DNA from: Hyphomicrobiales bacterium
Lineage (GTDB): Bacteria; Pseudomonadota; Alphaproteobacteria; Rhizobiales; Rhizobiaceae
NCBI GenBank assembly: GCA_900467745.1
Contig: UBQW01000039.1
Location: 1 to 56,630, forward strand
Direction of reading: 5' to 3'
DNA: 56,630 nt
The notes under the pieces: model-generated
Told to the model about the DNA's origin: nothing
The model's input: the letters and a program-made list of their open reading frames with translations, nothing else
Databases searched by the model: none
Made by a program: the position numbers and the translations under genes
Shown: in pieces, positions 46,046-53,587 of the stretch
Position numbering within the stretch: position 1 is the first letter of the stretch
Layout of the letters: every line of letters begins with the position of its first letter

Positions 46046-47221
46046 TCAATACCCCACCGCCTGCCGCTTCTCCTCATCCGTCAGAAACGCCGCCTCGCCC
46101 ACGCGTTTCCAGAGCTCGCCGCGCTCGGCCGAGAGACCCGCGACCTTGTCGAGATCCGGCTCCAGCCGCAGTCCGTCGCCATAGCCTGCCGCTGCCCAGG
46201 TCGACAGGGCCGCCAGCGTGCGGGTCAGCATCGGCAGCACGGTCAGGCGATAGAATGCGCGGTTGGCTTCCTGGTAGTTGGCGTAGGTGTTGTCGCCGGG
46301 GATGCCGAGCAGCATGGGGGGAACGCCGAAGGCGAGCGCGATGTCGCGGGCGGCGCCATTGCGGGCCTCGACGAAGTCCATGTCCTTCGGCGAGAGGCCC
46401 ATGGATTTCCAGTCGAGCCCGCCTTCCAAGAGCAGCGGCCGGCCGGCGCGCATCGGGCCGGAATAGCCCTCGTCGAGCTCCTGCTTCAGCCGCTCATACT
46501 GGTCCGGCGAAAGATTGCCGCCTTCCTTGGGCTGGTAGACGAGCGCGCCGGAGGGGCGCGCGGAATTGTCGAGCAGCGCCTTGTTCCAGGTCGCCGCCGC
46601 ATTGGAGAGATCGAGCGCCACCTGGGCTGCCGCCAGCGGCGGAAAGCCGAGATGGTCGTCGAGCGGGTGGAAGAGCTTCAGGTGCAGCAGGCCGAGCCCG
46701 TCTGTCTCGACGGCAAAGCGGCGGACGAGGCCGCCGGCGCGGTAGTCATAGGCTTCCGGCCAGCCGTCGCGGCCCTCGACGATACCGATACGGTCGGGGC
46801 GCAACAGATGCAGTTCGCGCAGCGCGCCGCCGATCTCGACCGGCTCGACATAGGCGTTGCCCGAGAGCAGCAGATGACCATAGAGCGCCTCGAAGAAATC
46901 GGGGCCGCTCATGCGCGCGTTCGGCTGGCGCAGCAGATGAAGCAGCGGGTGGTCCGGCCTCTCACGGTCCTGCTCGTAGATGAGCAGCGGTACGCAAGCG
47001 GCAGCTTCCGAGACCATTCTCACGCAGCGATGCGCCACGGGATTGCGCATGAAGCCCTCGCGCGACAGCGATGCATAGGAGCGGCCGGTCCAGCTCGCCC
47101 TGCCCTCCGATGTCAGCGACAGGAAGCCGGCCGCGGCTTTGTGCTCGGTCACGGCTTGGCGGGCGGGCACAGGATTGCGGCCCGCCGCGGAGCCCCACGG
47201 CAGGAGAGATCGAAGGTTCAT
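46046..47221 (-). CDS. GTA portal protein, HK97 family (gp3-type)
   Basis: 391 residues. The pattern H-R-C-V-R-M-V-S-E-A-A-A near residue 65, L-R-Q-P-N-A-R-M-S-G, L-S-G-N-A-Y-V-E and F-G-V-P-P-M-L-L-G-I-P-G-D is diagnostic of HK97 portals. It forms the DNA entry ring of the head. It is separated from the terminase gene by 2.4 kb carrying five other ORFs. Confidence 0.94.
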   Translation of the reverse strand: MNLRSLLPWGSAAGRNPVPARQAVTEHKAAAGFLSLTSEGRASWTGRSYASLSREGFMRNPVAHRCVRMVSEAAACVPLLIYEQDRERPDHPLLHLLRQPNARMSGPDFFEALYGHLLLSGNAYVEPVEIGGALRELHLLRPDRIGIVEGRDGWPEAYDYRAGGLVRRFAVETDGLGLLHLKLFHPLDDHLGFPPLAAAQVALDLSNAAATWNKALLDNSARPSGALVYQPKEGGNLSPDQYERLKQELDEGYSGPMRAGRPLLLEGGLDWKSMGLSPKDMDFVEARNGAARDIALAFGVPPMLLGIPGDNTYANYQEANRAFYRLTVLPMLTRTLAALSTWAAAGYGDGLRLEPDLDKVAGLSAERGELWKRVGEAAFLTDEEKRQAVGY

Positions 47222-47356
47222 GATCCGGTTTCCTGATGTTTGCGACCGGCACTCGATTGGCCGGTGCTATCGTCTATAGCGGGCAATGAAGCCCGAGCCG
47301 TCTCAAAGGCGGCGGCCGCGGACAGTCCCCGCGACGTTGATGCTCAAGAAAGACGC

Positions 47357-47379
47357 GCGGCCGGATCACGTCCGGCCGC
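47357..47379 (-). terminator. Hairpin after the secreted-protein gene
   Basis: Perfect 9-bp stem GCGGCCGGA / TCCGGCCGC with a 5-base loop, starting six bases beyond the stop of the 47385-47795 gene on the minus strand and followed by GCGTCTTTCTTG. It probably ends the transcript of the inserted genes before portal. Confidence 0.6.
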
Positions 47380-47384
47380 AACTA

Positions 47385-47795
47385 TCACAGCGCCGAGCCG
47401 ATGATGTTGCAAAGCCCGGTGCGCACCACTTCCTTGGTGGTCAGCTGGCCTGCCTGGATATCGAAGACGGCATCGACGCGTACGCCTGATCCCTTCTGGC
47501 GGGCGACGACGCGCAGGGTCTGGATGCGGCCGCTGCCTGTCGTTTCCTGGAAGGCGTCCACCGAGGAGAGTTCCTTGTTCACCTTGATGCCGGAGAAGCC
47601 CTCGGCGGCGACCGCCTGGGCGAGGTTCTTCAACACGGCCGCGGATTTCGCCTTCGGAAACTCCTGCCACGTCTTGTAGCTCAGCGCCGTCATCATCGGT
47701 ACGCCCGACACCTTGAAATTCGCCTCGCAGGAAGCCGCCTCGGCCAAGCCCGCGCCCGAAAGCAGCAGCGCCGCCGTCATCACCATGATCTTCAA
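47385..47795 (-). CDS. Hypothetical secreted protein with a probable disulfide
   Basis: 136 residues if translation starts at the TTG at 47795, chosen because AGGAGA lies five bases upstream and the product then begins M-K-I-M-V-M-T-A-A-L, a normal signal peptide cleaved near A-E-A-A-S-C. The mature protein has only two cysteines, C23 at its N-terminus and C129 near its C-terminus. No family is recognised. A terminator follows. It is one of the extra genes between terminase and portal; a link to GTA function is unproven. Confidence 0.68.
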   Translation of the reverse strand: MKIMVMTAALLLSGAGLAEAASCEANFKVSGVPMMTALSYKTWQEFPKAKSAAVLKNLAQAVAAEGFSGIKVNKELSSVDAFQETTGSGRIQTLRVVARQKGSGVRVDAVFDIQAGQLTTKEVVRTGLCNIIGSAL

Positions 47796-47925
47796 TTTTA
47801 TCTCCTGAAACGTGTGTTTTCCCAACTCAATGGGAATATCCGACTTCAGGTTGAATTAAAACCGGAAAAATGCACGCGGCGGCAACCGGCGCGTTTGTGG
47901 CGCTTGAGCGCGTCAGTTGCGAAGA

Positions 47926-48111
47926 TCAGGCAGCGAGATCAATGCGGGTTTGGATGTAGTCGTCGATCAGTGCCCGCGCGGCCGCTTCCACGAGCCTCGA
48001 ATCCTCGCACTCCGCCAGCAGGAGATCGTCGATATGCAGTATCTTGATGAACAGCGTGCCATCCTGACGCTCGACCGACGCCTGATAGCCCTTGTAATTG
48101 ATCGGCTTCAT
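47926..48111 (-). CDS. Solo HicB-like small protein
   Basis: 61 residues, preceded by GGGAGAG. The start M-K-P-I-N-Y-K-G-Y-Q-A-S-V-E and the end A-A-R-A-L-I-D-D-Y-I match the partial RNase-H-like domain of HicB antitoxins. The usual C-terminal DNA-binding domain is missing, and no HicA-type toxin gene is adjacent. It may be a remnant or a stand-alone decoy. Length is about half that of a full HicB. Confidence 0.7.
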   Translation of the reverse strand: MKPINYKGYQASVERQDGTLFIKILHIDDLLLAECEDSRLVEAAARALIDDYIQTRIDLAA

Positions 48112-48281
48112 AGATCTCTCCCGTCAATCAGATAGTTGCAATCCGGTTGACACGATTGATCGCCCATCATCGCAACTGAGTTCCAGTCGCAATGATTTTA
48201 CAGGCAGTTCTTGTTGGCAACAATCCAATTTCCAAGGCCGCCTCGTTGGCGAACCACAGGCACGAACGGCTAAGCCCCCAA

Positions 48282-48590
48282 TCACCCCAGCGGCTGCTTC
48301 ACCGCCAGGTCGCTCTCGTAATCCGCCGCAATGCGCATCTCCCGGATGGGGCGGACGAGGTCGATGGAGAGCTGGTAGTTCGGGTGCGCCTTGTAGGCGG
48401 CAAGTGCCGCCTCGTCGTCGAACTCGCCGTAGACGATCAGGTCGACCTCTGTGCCGAGCTGGTCGGTCTTCACATTGGTGCCGATCTCAAGCAGCCGGGC
48501 GTGCGGGATGGCCGTCAGGATCGACAAGCCGGCGCGCACCTTCTCCAGGTTTTCGATCGGCGCCGTGAAGAAGACGATGTGACGGATCAC
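48282..48590 (-). CDS. Dabb (stress-responsive A/B barrel) domain protein
   Basis: 102 residues from a GTG at 48590, six bases after AGGAG. I-R-H-I-V-F-F at the start, L-L-E-I-G-T-N-V and D-L-I-V-Y-G-E-F-D-D-E-A-A-L-A-A-Y-K-A-H-P are typical of dimeric Dabb proteins. The molecular role of such proteins is poorly known. It lies 28 bases after the endolysin gene and is probably co-transcribed. Confidence 0.87.
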   Translation of the reverse strand: MIRHIVFFTAPIENLEKVRAGLSILTAIPHARLLEIGTNVKTDQLGTEVDLIVYGEFDDEAALAAYKAHPNYQLSIDLVRPIREMRIAADYESDLAVKQPLG

Positions 48591-48618
48591 GCGGGACTCC
48601 TGTCTGTCTGATGCGGGC

Positions 48619-49305
48619 TTAGCCCATAAGCCGGGCGATACCACGGCAGACCCATTGCTTCAACCGGGCGAACCAGCTCGTCGGCTGCTCGGGCCTGATG
48701 GCGGCGAGGAAGGTCTTGCCGTAGCCCGCCAGTTTCTCGGCCCGATCGGTGCCGTTGACGATGCGCCGCGCGTTGATCCAGTCGTCATTCGTCGCGTTCA
48801 GATGGTCGGCGAGCTTGTGCTTGGAGAAGCTGCCCTGAACCATGCCCTCGATCAGGATCGATACCGCCGGCCCCATCTCCATCGCCCGGTCGGGCTCGGC
48901 GACGAGATCGATGCCGGTGAGAACGCTCATCGCCTCGTAATTGCGCTTGTGGGTGAGTTGCACAAGGCCGCGGCCGAGCCAGCTCTTGCCGTCCTCGTCG
49001 GGCCGCCAATAGGGCGTCTTCACCCAGGAGAGCTTGCCGCTGGCGAATGCATTTTCCAGGATCTCGACGGCACGCGCATCGCTCGTCGCCAGCGTCTCGC
49101 GCACGGGCTGCATGGTGTAGGCCGTCTCGTGAAAGGCGGTCGCCAGGATATAGGCCAGCCAGCGCGGGTCGGCGTCGGCCATGCGCTCTTCCCAGAAATT
49201 CAGAATCGCCGTCATGCCCTCGACCTGCGGGGCCGAAAGCGTGCCCTTGAACAGCGCCTCGCGCACCGTGTCGAAGAAAAATCGCCTGTCGATGTGGATA
49301 ACCAT
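48619..49305 (-). CDS. GH19-type endolysin (chitinase-like lysozyme)
   Basis: 228 residues. Glycoside hydrolase 19-like: candidate catalytic E60 in T-A-F-H-E-T-A-Y-T-M-Q-P and E70 in P-V-R-E, then G-R-G-L-V-Q-L-T-H-K-R-N-Y and A-R-R-I-V-N-G-T-D-R-A. There is no signal peptide, so a holin would be needed for access to the wall. It is placed between terminase and portal. The upstream region holds a cluster of TTAA motifs including a CtrA-type spacing. Confidence 0.9.
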   Translation of the reverse strand: MVIHIDRRFFFDTVREALFKGTLSAPQVEGMTAILNFWEERMADADPRWLAYILATAFHETAYTMQPVRETLATSDARAVEILENAFASGKLSWVKTPYWRPDEDGKSWLGRGLVQLTHKRNYEAMSVLTGIDLVAEPDRAMEMGPAVSILIEGMVQGSFSKHKLADHLNATNDDWINARRIVNGTDRAEKLAGYGKTFLAAIRPEQPTSWFARLKQWVCRGIARLMG

Positions 49306-49343
49306 AGCGTGTAATCCTAAAAGCTGATGAGGACTTGATGTCC

Positions 49344-49383
49344 TTAATCGATTAAATTTATTTTAATCGTTTAAAGCGTTTAA
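49344..49383. promoter_or_regulatory. TTAA cluster with CtrA-type box upstream of the endolysin
   Basis: Five TTAA tetramers at 49344, 49352, 49363, 49371 and 49380. The second and third give TTAA-ATTTATT-TTAA, the exact N7 spacing of the CtrA consensus, 47 bases upstream of the endolysin start and about 90 bases upstream of the small plus-strand gene. The rest of the region 49306-49454 shows no gene. CtrA control is inferred. Confidence 0.5.
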
Positions 49384-49454
49384 TGCCCTGATTTACAGAC
49401 CGTTTGGCGCATGGCAGTGATGATCCATCATTCAATTCGTCTTCGGAGGACCGC

Positions 49455-49586
49455 ATGACGCAGCCCGTTCACAGCAATCAGCCGATCATTCCCCAGCACG
49501 TGACGGACCAACTCGAAAGCGAGTGGCGTCAGGTTCGCCCCGTGCCGCAAGAGCAACGTCCGGCGACGCAGCAACAGCAGCGTTAA
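49455..49586 (+). CDS. Small proline/glutamine-rich protein (43 residues)
   Basis: It begins M-T-Q-P-V-H-S-N-Q-P after GGAGG at good spacing and ends in a Q/R-rich tail (A-T-Q-Q-Q-Q-R). A perfect hairpin follows its stop by 11 bases. The combination of ribosome-binding site and terminator supports a genuine small gene, opposite in direction to the GTA genes around it. No function is recognised. Confidence 0.55.
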   Translation: MTQPVHSNQPIIPQHVTDQLESEWRQVRPVPQEQRPATQQQQR

Positions 49587-49597
49587 GCGCAAGTGCC

Positions 49598-49618
49598 AGG
49601 GGGTGTCAAACACCCCCT
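49598..49618. terminator. Hairpin between the small gene and the terminase end
   Basis: AGGGGGTGT-CAA-ACACCCCCT, a perfect 9-bp stem with a 3-base loop. It follows the 43-codon gene and lies 44 bases beyond the terminase stop on the other strand. No T-tract follows on either strand. Confidence 0.5.
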
Positions 49619-49661
49619 CACGGGCTGCTCCTCCGGGAGTGGCCAATACGCCCTCAAGGCT

Positions 49662-51215
49662 TCAAATACCCCGCACACGCGGTTCCCCGCCCCCCTCAAG
49701 CATCAACGCCGTCAGCGCCCAGACCAGTGCATCCAGCCGGTCGGGCGAGCGCCCCGAAGACAAGCCATCCGGGCCGAAATCACACATCTGATCTTCCAGC
49801 GCCATGAAGCGCCCGGCATGAGCGACACGCCCCTGCTCGTAGAGTGCGGCCACCGGTTCGGCGCGCAGGAATTTGCCGCGCGTGGCGCGCACTGCCGTTA
49901 CCGGCAGCGTCTCGTCGATGCTTTTCAGCATAGCGGTGACCATATCGCCGCCCTGGTTGATCTCGGCCACCACGCGGTCGGCGGCGAAGCGGCGATAGGC
50001 TTTCGCCACCGCACCCGCCCAGCCCGCCGGGCTTGCGCCCTCCACCGAGCAATCCGCCAGCACCACGGCACGGCCCGAGGCATCCAGCCCGGCCACGACA
50101 ATGCCGCAACAAGACGTCGGCCCCGCCGCCGCCGGCGGATCGACCGCCACGACGATGCGGCGGAGATCGCCGGAAAGGCGGATCGTGACGGCATCGAACA
50201 TCTCGCGGCGCCAGAGCGCATCCTCGCGATCCTCGATCAGCTCGCCATCCAGCTCCTGCCGCCCCAGCCGCGTGCCGCCATAGCGGTTTGCCAGCGCGTC
50301 GATAAAGCCGGGCGCCAGGTTTTGAGCATTGGCGCGGGTGCTGATGCGCGTCGTCAGCGTCGTCGGGTCCGATATCAGCGCCTTCAAAAGCGGCACCGGG
50401 CGCGGCGTCGTCGTCACCAGTTGGCGTGGTGCGTTACCCAGTCTCAGGCCGAACTGCAGCATGTCCCAGGTATCCTGACCATGCTTCCACTTTGCGAGCT
50501 CATCGCTCCAGGCGAAATGAAACTGCGGACCGCGCAGGCTTTCGGGATCTTCCGGAGAGAATATCTGCGCCACCGCGCCATTCGGCCAGACAAGCCGGCG
50601 GCGGGAGATCTCGAACTCGGGACGACGGCTGCGGGCGATCCGCATGATCCCCGAGATGCCGTCGATCATCACCTCGCGGGCATCGCCCAGCGTTTCGGCG
50701 ATCAGCGCGATGCGCAGATCCGACACGCGACCGGCGCTCGCAATCGCATGCACCCATTCGGCCCCTGCCCGCGTCTTGCCCGAGCCGCGCCCGCCCATGA
50801 TCAGCCATGTGCGCCAGTCTCCCGGCGGCGGCTGCTGTTCGTCGCGACCGGTGAAGGCCCAGAGATTGCCAAGCGAGGGCCAGAGCGCCAGCCGTTCCGC
50901 GAGGTCCTCGGCGGGAAGGTCGAGCATGTCGGCCAGCGAGAGATTGGGTTCGCCGGTATCGGCAACGGCGCCAGCTTCGGCATCGGCGCCAGCATGGGCA
51001 CCGGCGTTGGCATCAGCGCCAGCATGGACATCGGCGTTGGCGCACCGGGGCAGACCGCTCGTCACGGCGTCAACCACCGGCGCCTCACTGGAAACCGCCG
51101 CCGCTACCGTCCCGCTATCCGGCTGCGACATCGCCCCGGCCAACGCGGCGCCACGCGCAACGGCGCCCAGGATCACCGCGCGGTCATCAGCCCGTTTCGC
51201 CACGATCGCATCCAT
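49662..51215 (-). CDS. GTA large terminase subunit (gp2-type)
   Basis: 517 residues from the ATG at 51215, the first ATG after the preceding gene ends; the frame is open further upstream but overlaps that gene. The start is uncertain. The ATPase domain has Walker A G-G-R-G-S-G-K-T at 141-148 and a D-E pair in F-A-W-S-D-E-L; the nuclease acids are in V-V-A-V-D-P-P, V-V-A-E-I-N-Q-G-G and D-R-L-D-A-L-V-W-A-L. It pumps DNA into the head; GTA terminases package host DNA. The N-terminal 130 residues are unusual, with an A/G/D/H repeat tract at about 61-87. Confidence 0.92.
   Translation of the reverse strand: MDAIVAKRADDRAVILGAVARGAALAGAMSQPDSGTVAAAVSSEAPVVDAVTSGLPRCANADVHAGADANAGAHAGADAEAGAVADTGEPNLSLADMLDLPAEDLAERLALWPSLGNLWAFTGRDEQQPPPGDWRTWLIMGGRGSGKTRAGAEWVHAIASAGRVSDLRIALIAETLGDAREVMIDGISGIMRIARSRRPEFEISRRRLVWPNGAVAQIFSPEDPESLRGPQFHFAWSDELAKWKHGQDTWDMLQFGLRLGNAPRQLVTTTPRPVPLLKALISDPTTLTTRISTRANAQNLAPGFIDALANRYGGTRLGRQELDGELIEDREDALWRREMFDAVTIRLSGDLRRIVVAVDPPAAAGPTSCCGIVVAGLDASGRAVVLADCSVEGASPAGWAGAVAKAYRRFAADRVVAEINQGGDMVTAMLKSIDETLPVTAVRATRGKFLRAEPVAALYEQGRVAHAGRFMALEDQMCDFGPDGLSSGRSPDRLDALVWALTALMLEGGGEPRVRGI
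50954..51038. repeat. 30-bp tandem repeats in the terminase N-terminal coding region
   Basis: Two adjacent 30-base units (50979-51008 and 51009-51038), differing at about four positions, plus a degenerate third unit before them. They encode a ten-residue periodic stretch of the A-G-A-H-A-G-A-D-A type. The repeat is in frame. Confidence 0.75.
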
Positions 51216-51279
51216 TTTATGACTGTAGTCCAGCAAGGCGCCAGCGACCTTGCCCGTATTGGCGTCCGCGACGCGCCGC

Positions 51280-51852
51280 TCAATCCGGTTCGGCTTCGCG
51301 GCTGGCGAGGGCTGGTCCGTCGTCAGTGATTGGGGGAGCGCCGTCGCGCTGCCATTCGGCCAGCAATTGTCGGGCGCGGGCTTCGGCTCGCTCTTCGATG
51401 CGTGCGAGGAATTTCGCTTTGACATGGTCGAGCCCCCTCGCCGCTTCGCTCTCTTCGGCCGCCTGCTCGCGGTCGCGGGCGAACTGGCGCTGCAGCTGGT
51501 CGATCTTCTCCAGCGTGCGCACGATCAGCGACATGGCATCGGTCGCGGCCTTCAAATCGGCGCGAGCAAGCTTGGCGGCAGCATCGTCGCCACCGCTGGA
51601 GGCCGCCTGCTCGGCGGCCCTTCGCAGATCACGAAAGGCCGAAAACTGCTCGCGCATCTCGGCGGTCATCTCGTTCAGGAGCACCCGCAGCTCTTCGGCC
51701 GGCGATGCCGCGGACTTGGTCTCAAGCATACAGGCCTCGGCCACCGCCTTTGCCCTGTCCACGTCGAGAGCCTGCGCGGTAGCACTGTCATAAGCGTGGT
51801 GAGCCGGCCAGAGGCCAAACAGCTCCGGCGCGAAATCGTCGATATCGGTCAT
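51280..51852 (-). CDS. GTA DNA-packaging protein, gp1 position (small-terminase-like)
   Basis: 190 residues from the ATG at 51852. Acidic N-terminus (M-T-D-I-D-D-F-A-P-E-L-F), then long amphipathic helices rich in A/E/R/K (about 45-165), consistent with an oligomeric coiled-coil small terminase. RcGTA has its small terminase at this position. The assignment rests mainly on position and helical character. It is the first gene of the cluster on the minus strand. Confidence 0.72.
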   Translation of the reverse strand: MTDIDDFAPELFGLWPAHHAYDSATAQALDVDRAKAVAEACMLETKSAASPAEELRVLLNEMTAEMREQFSAFRDLRRAAEQAASSGGDDAAAKLARADLKAATDAMSLIVRTLEKIDQLQRQFARDREQAAEESEAARGLDHVKAKFLARIEERAEARARQLLAEWQRDGAPPITDDGPALASREAEPD

Positions 51853-52170
51853 GGGGAGATCCCGTGGCAACAGGCGTTGCGTGGAGAAGCGGCGGTGCCG
51901 GCAACAATGACCGATCAGCCAGGAGACCGTGCCCCTCGCCGCGTCCTGCCCGCAACTTTCCGACTATGCCATAACCCTATCAAAGCACCGTTACGCCGTC
52001 AAGGATTATTTTCCTAAATCCGGAAAATTCTCCTGCAACGCGCAGTCGAATTGCAATTTATCTATGTCTAATCTATTGATAAATATAGGTTTTCTGGCCT
52101 TTCTCCCGATATTTCAATGAATCCTCAAGAAAGCCACGGCTAGAACGGATCGCAGCAAAGGGCGATCCAC
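51853..52170. other. Divergent promoter region between the GTA cluster and the HD-GYP gene
   Basis: 318 bases without a gene. The left half is GC-rich leader of the gp1-type gene; the right half (52005-52130) is AT-rich and presumably contains the HD-GYP promoter. No TTAA-N7-TTAA element is seen here. A candidate leftward promoter is listed separately. Confidence 0.5.
51974..52002 (-). promoter_or_regulatory. Candidate sigma-70-type promoter of the GTA cluster
   Basis: On the minus strand TTGACG (52002-51997), a 17-base spacer, then TAGGGT (51979-51974). It lies about 120 bases upstream of the gp1-type start. The -35 is good and the -10 is weak. Confidence 0.35.
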
Positions 52171-53553
52171 ATGCAGGCCATCCAGATACGACTAGCGGAG
52201 ATTATCGAGGCGTTGAGCAAGGCGCTCGACCTCACCGAGGGCCAGCCGCCCGGCCATTGCATCCGCGCCTGCTATATCGGCACCCATATCGGCCGCGAGA
52301 TCGGCATGGCCGATGAGGCGTTGCAGGAGCTCTACTATACGCTGCTCCTCAAGGATCTCGGCTGCAGCAGCAATGCGGCGCGGATCTGCGAGCTCTACAT
52401 GGCTGACGATCTCTCCTTCAAGCGCGACTTCAAGCTGGTTGATGGCAGTCTCAGCCAGGTGCTGCGCTTCGTGCTTTCGCACACCGGCATGCAGGCCGGC
52501 CTTGCCGAGCGGTTTCGCGGGATCGTCAACATCCTGCAGAACGGCGGGCGGATCGCCACCGACCTGATCCAGACCCGCTGCCAGCGCGGTGCCGAGATCG
52601 CCAGGCAGATGCGCTTTTCGGAAGGCGTCGCGAACGGCGTGCTCAGCCTCGACGAACACTGGAACGGCGGCGGCAAGCCGCTCGGCATCTCGGGCGAGGA
52701 AATCCCGCTCTATTCGCGCATCGCGTTGTTGTCGCAGGTGGCCGATATCTTCCAGATGAGCGCCGGGCCGCAGGCCGCCATCGCCGAGATTGAAAAGCGC
52801 GCCGGCAGCTGGTTCGATCCTTCACTGGCCGCCGCCTTCATCCGCATCGCCGGCCGCGACACCTTCTGGCAGACGTTGCGATCCGAGCAGCTGGAGACGA
52901 TCGTGCTCGACAGCGAGCCCGGCCAGCAGGCGATCATGGCCGACGACGATTATCTCGATGATATCGCTGCCGCTTTCGCCCGTGTCATCGATGCCAAAAG
53001 CCCCTATACGTCAGGCCATAGCGACCGCGTGGCGCTGTTTACCGACCTGATCGCCGAGGAGATGGGGATCGACGAGAAAGGCCGTCGACTGCTGCGCCGC
53101 GCCGCCCTGCTTCACGATATCGGCAAGCTCGGCGTCAGCAACAGCGTGCTCGACAAGCCAGGCAAGCTCGACGACCAGGAATGGGGCCGGATGAAGCGCC
53201 ATGCCGAGTTCTCTGAGATGATCCTCTCCCATATCGGCGCCTTCTCCGACCTCGCCCGCATCGGCGGCGCCCATCACGAGCGGCTGGACGGCAAGGGCTA
53301 TCCGCGCGGGCTGATGGCCGATGAAATCCCGATGGAGGTCCGCATCGTCTCGACCGCCGACGTGTTCGACGCGCTCACCGCCGACCGCCCCTATCGCGCA
53401 GCGCTTCCGATCTCCAAGGCGCTGTCGATCCTGTGGGAAGGTGCCGGCCAGGCGCATGACCCCATCTGCATCGAGGCGCTGCAGCGGGCGCTTGCGAGAA
53501 CCGAGCTGGAGCGGCCTGACGGCGCAAGGGAAGACCAGCGCGCGGCTGCGTGA
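52171..53553 (+). CDS. HD-GYP domain protein with degenerate N-terminal HD domain
   Basis: 460 residues. The C-terminal domain (about 265-440) has intact HD-GYP motifs: H315-D316-I-G-K, H368-H369-E370, G376-Y377-P378 and a T-A-D-V-F-D-A-L-T motif, so it is a likely cyclic-di-GMP phosphodiesterase. Residues about 20-200 look like a second copy in which H-D is K61-D62 and the HHE/GYP region reads L-D-E-H-W-N-G-G-G-K-P-L-G, with I-P-L-Y-S-R-I-A-L-L-S-Q-V-A-D-I-F matching the following helix. The duplicate is probably catalytically dead and regulatory. No membrane segment. Confidence 0.9.
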   Translation: MQAIQIRLAEIIEALSKALDLTEGQPPGHCIRACYIGTHIGREIGMADEALQELYYTLLLKDLGCSSNAARICELYMADDLSFKRDFKLVDGSLSQVLRFVLSHTGMQAGLAERFRGIVNILQNGGRIATDLIQTRCQRGAEIARQMRFSEGVANGVLSLDEHWNGGGKPLGISGEEIPLYSRIALLSQVADIFQMSAGPQAAIAEIEKRAGSWFDPSLAAAFIRIAGRDTFWQTLRSEQLETIVLDSEPGQQAIMADDDYLDDIAAAFARVIDAKSPYTSGHSDRVALFTDLIAEEMGIDEKGRRLLRRAALLHDIGKLGVSNSVLDKPGKLDDQEWGRMKRHAEFSEMILSHIGAFSDLARIGGAHHERLDGKGYPRGLMADEIPMEVRIVSTADVFDALTADRPYRAALPISKALSILWEGAGQAHDPICIEALQRALARTELERPDGAREDQRAAA

Positions 53554-53570
53554 GTTTTTCTGATTGGCCT

Positions 53571-53587
53571 CACAATATTCTATTGTG
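53571..53587. promoter_or_regulatory. Inverted repeat upstream of the YjbR-like gene
   Basis: CACAAT-ATTCT-ATTGTG, perfect 6-bp arms, 14 bases before the start codon. The gene lacks a clear ribosome-binding site. It may be an operator or a 5' hairpin. Confidence 0.35.

Noticed and set aside
51216..51425. Upstream extension of the terminase frame to an ATG at 51425
   Set aside because: Much of it overlaps the gp1-type gene in another frame, and the extra residues have no family counterpart, so a start at or near 51215 is preferred.
31854..51852. An active temperate prophage
   Set aside because: No integrase, excisionase, repressor, replication genes or attachment-site repeats were seen, and gene order and families match GTA rather than a full phage.
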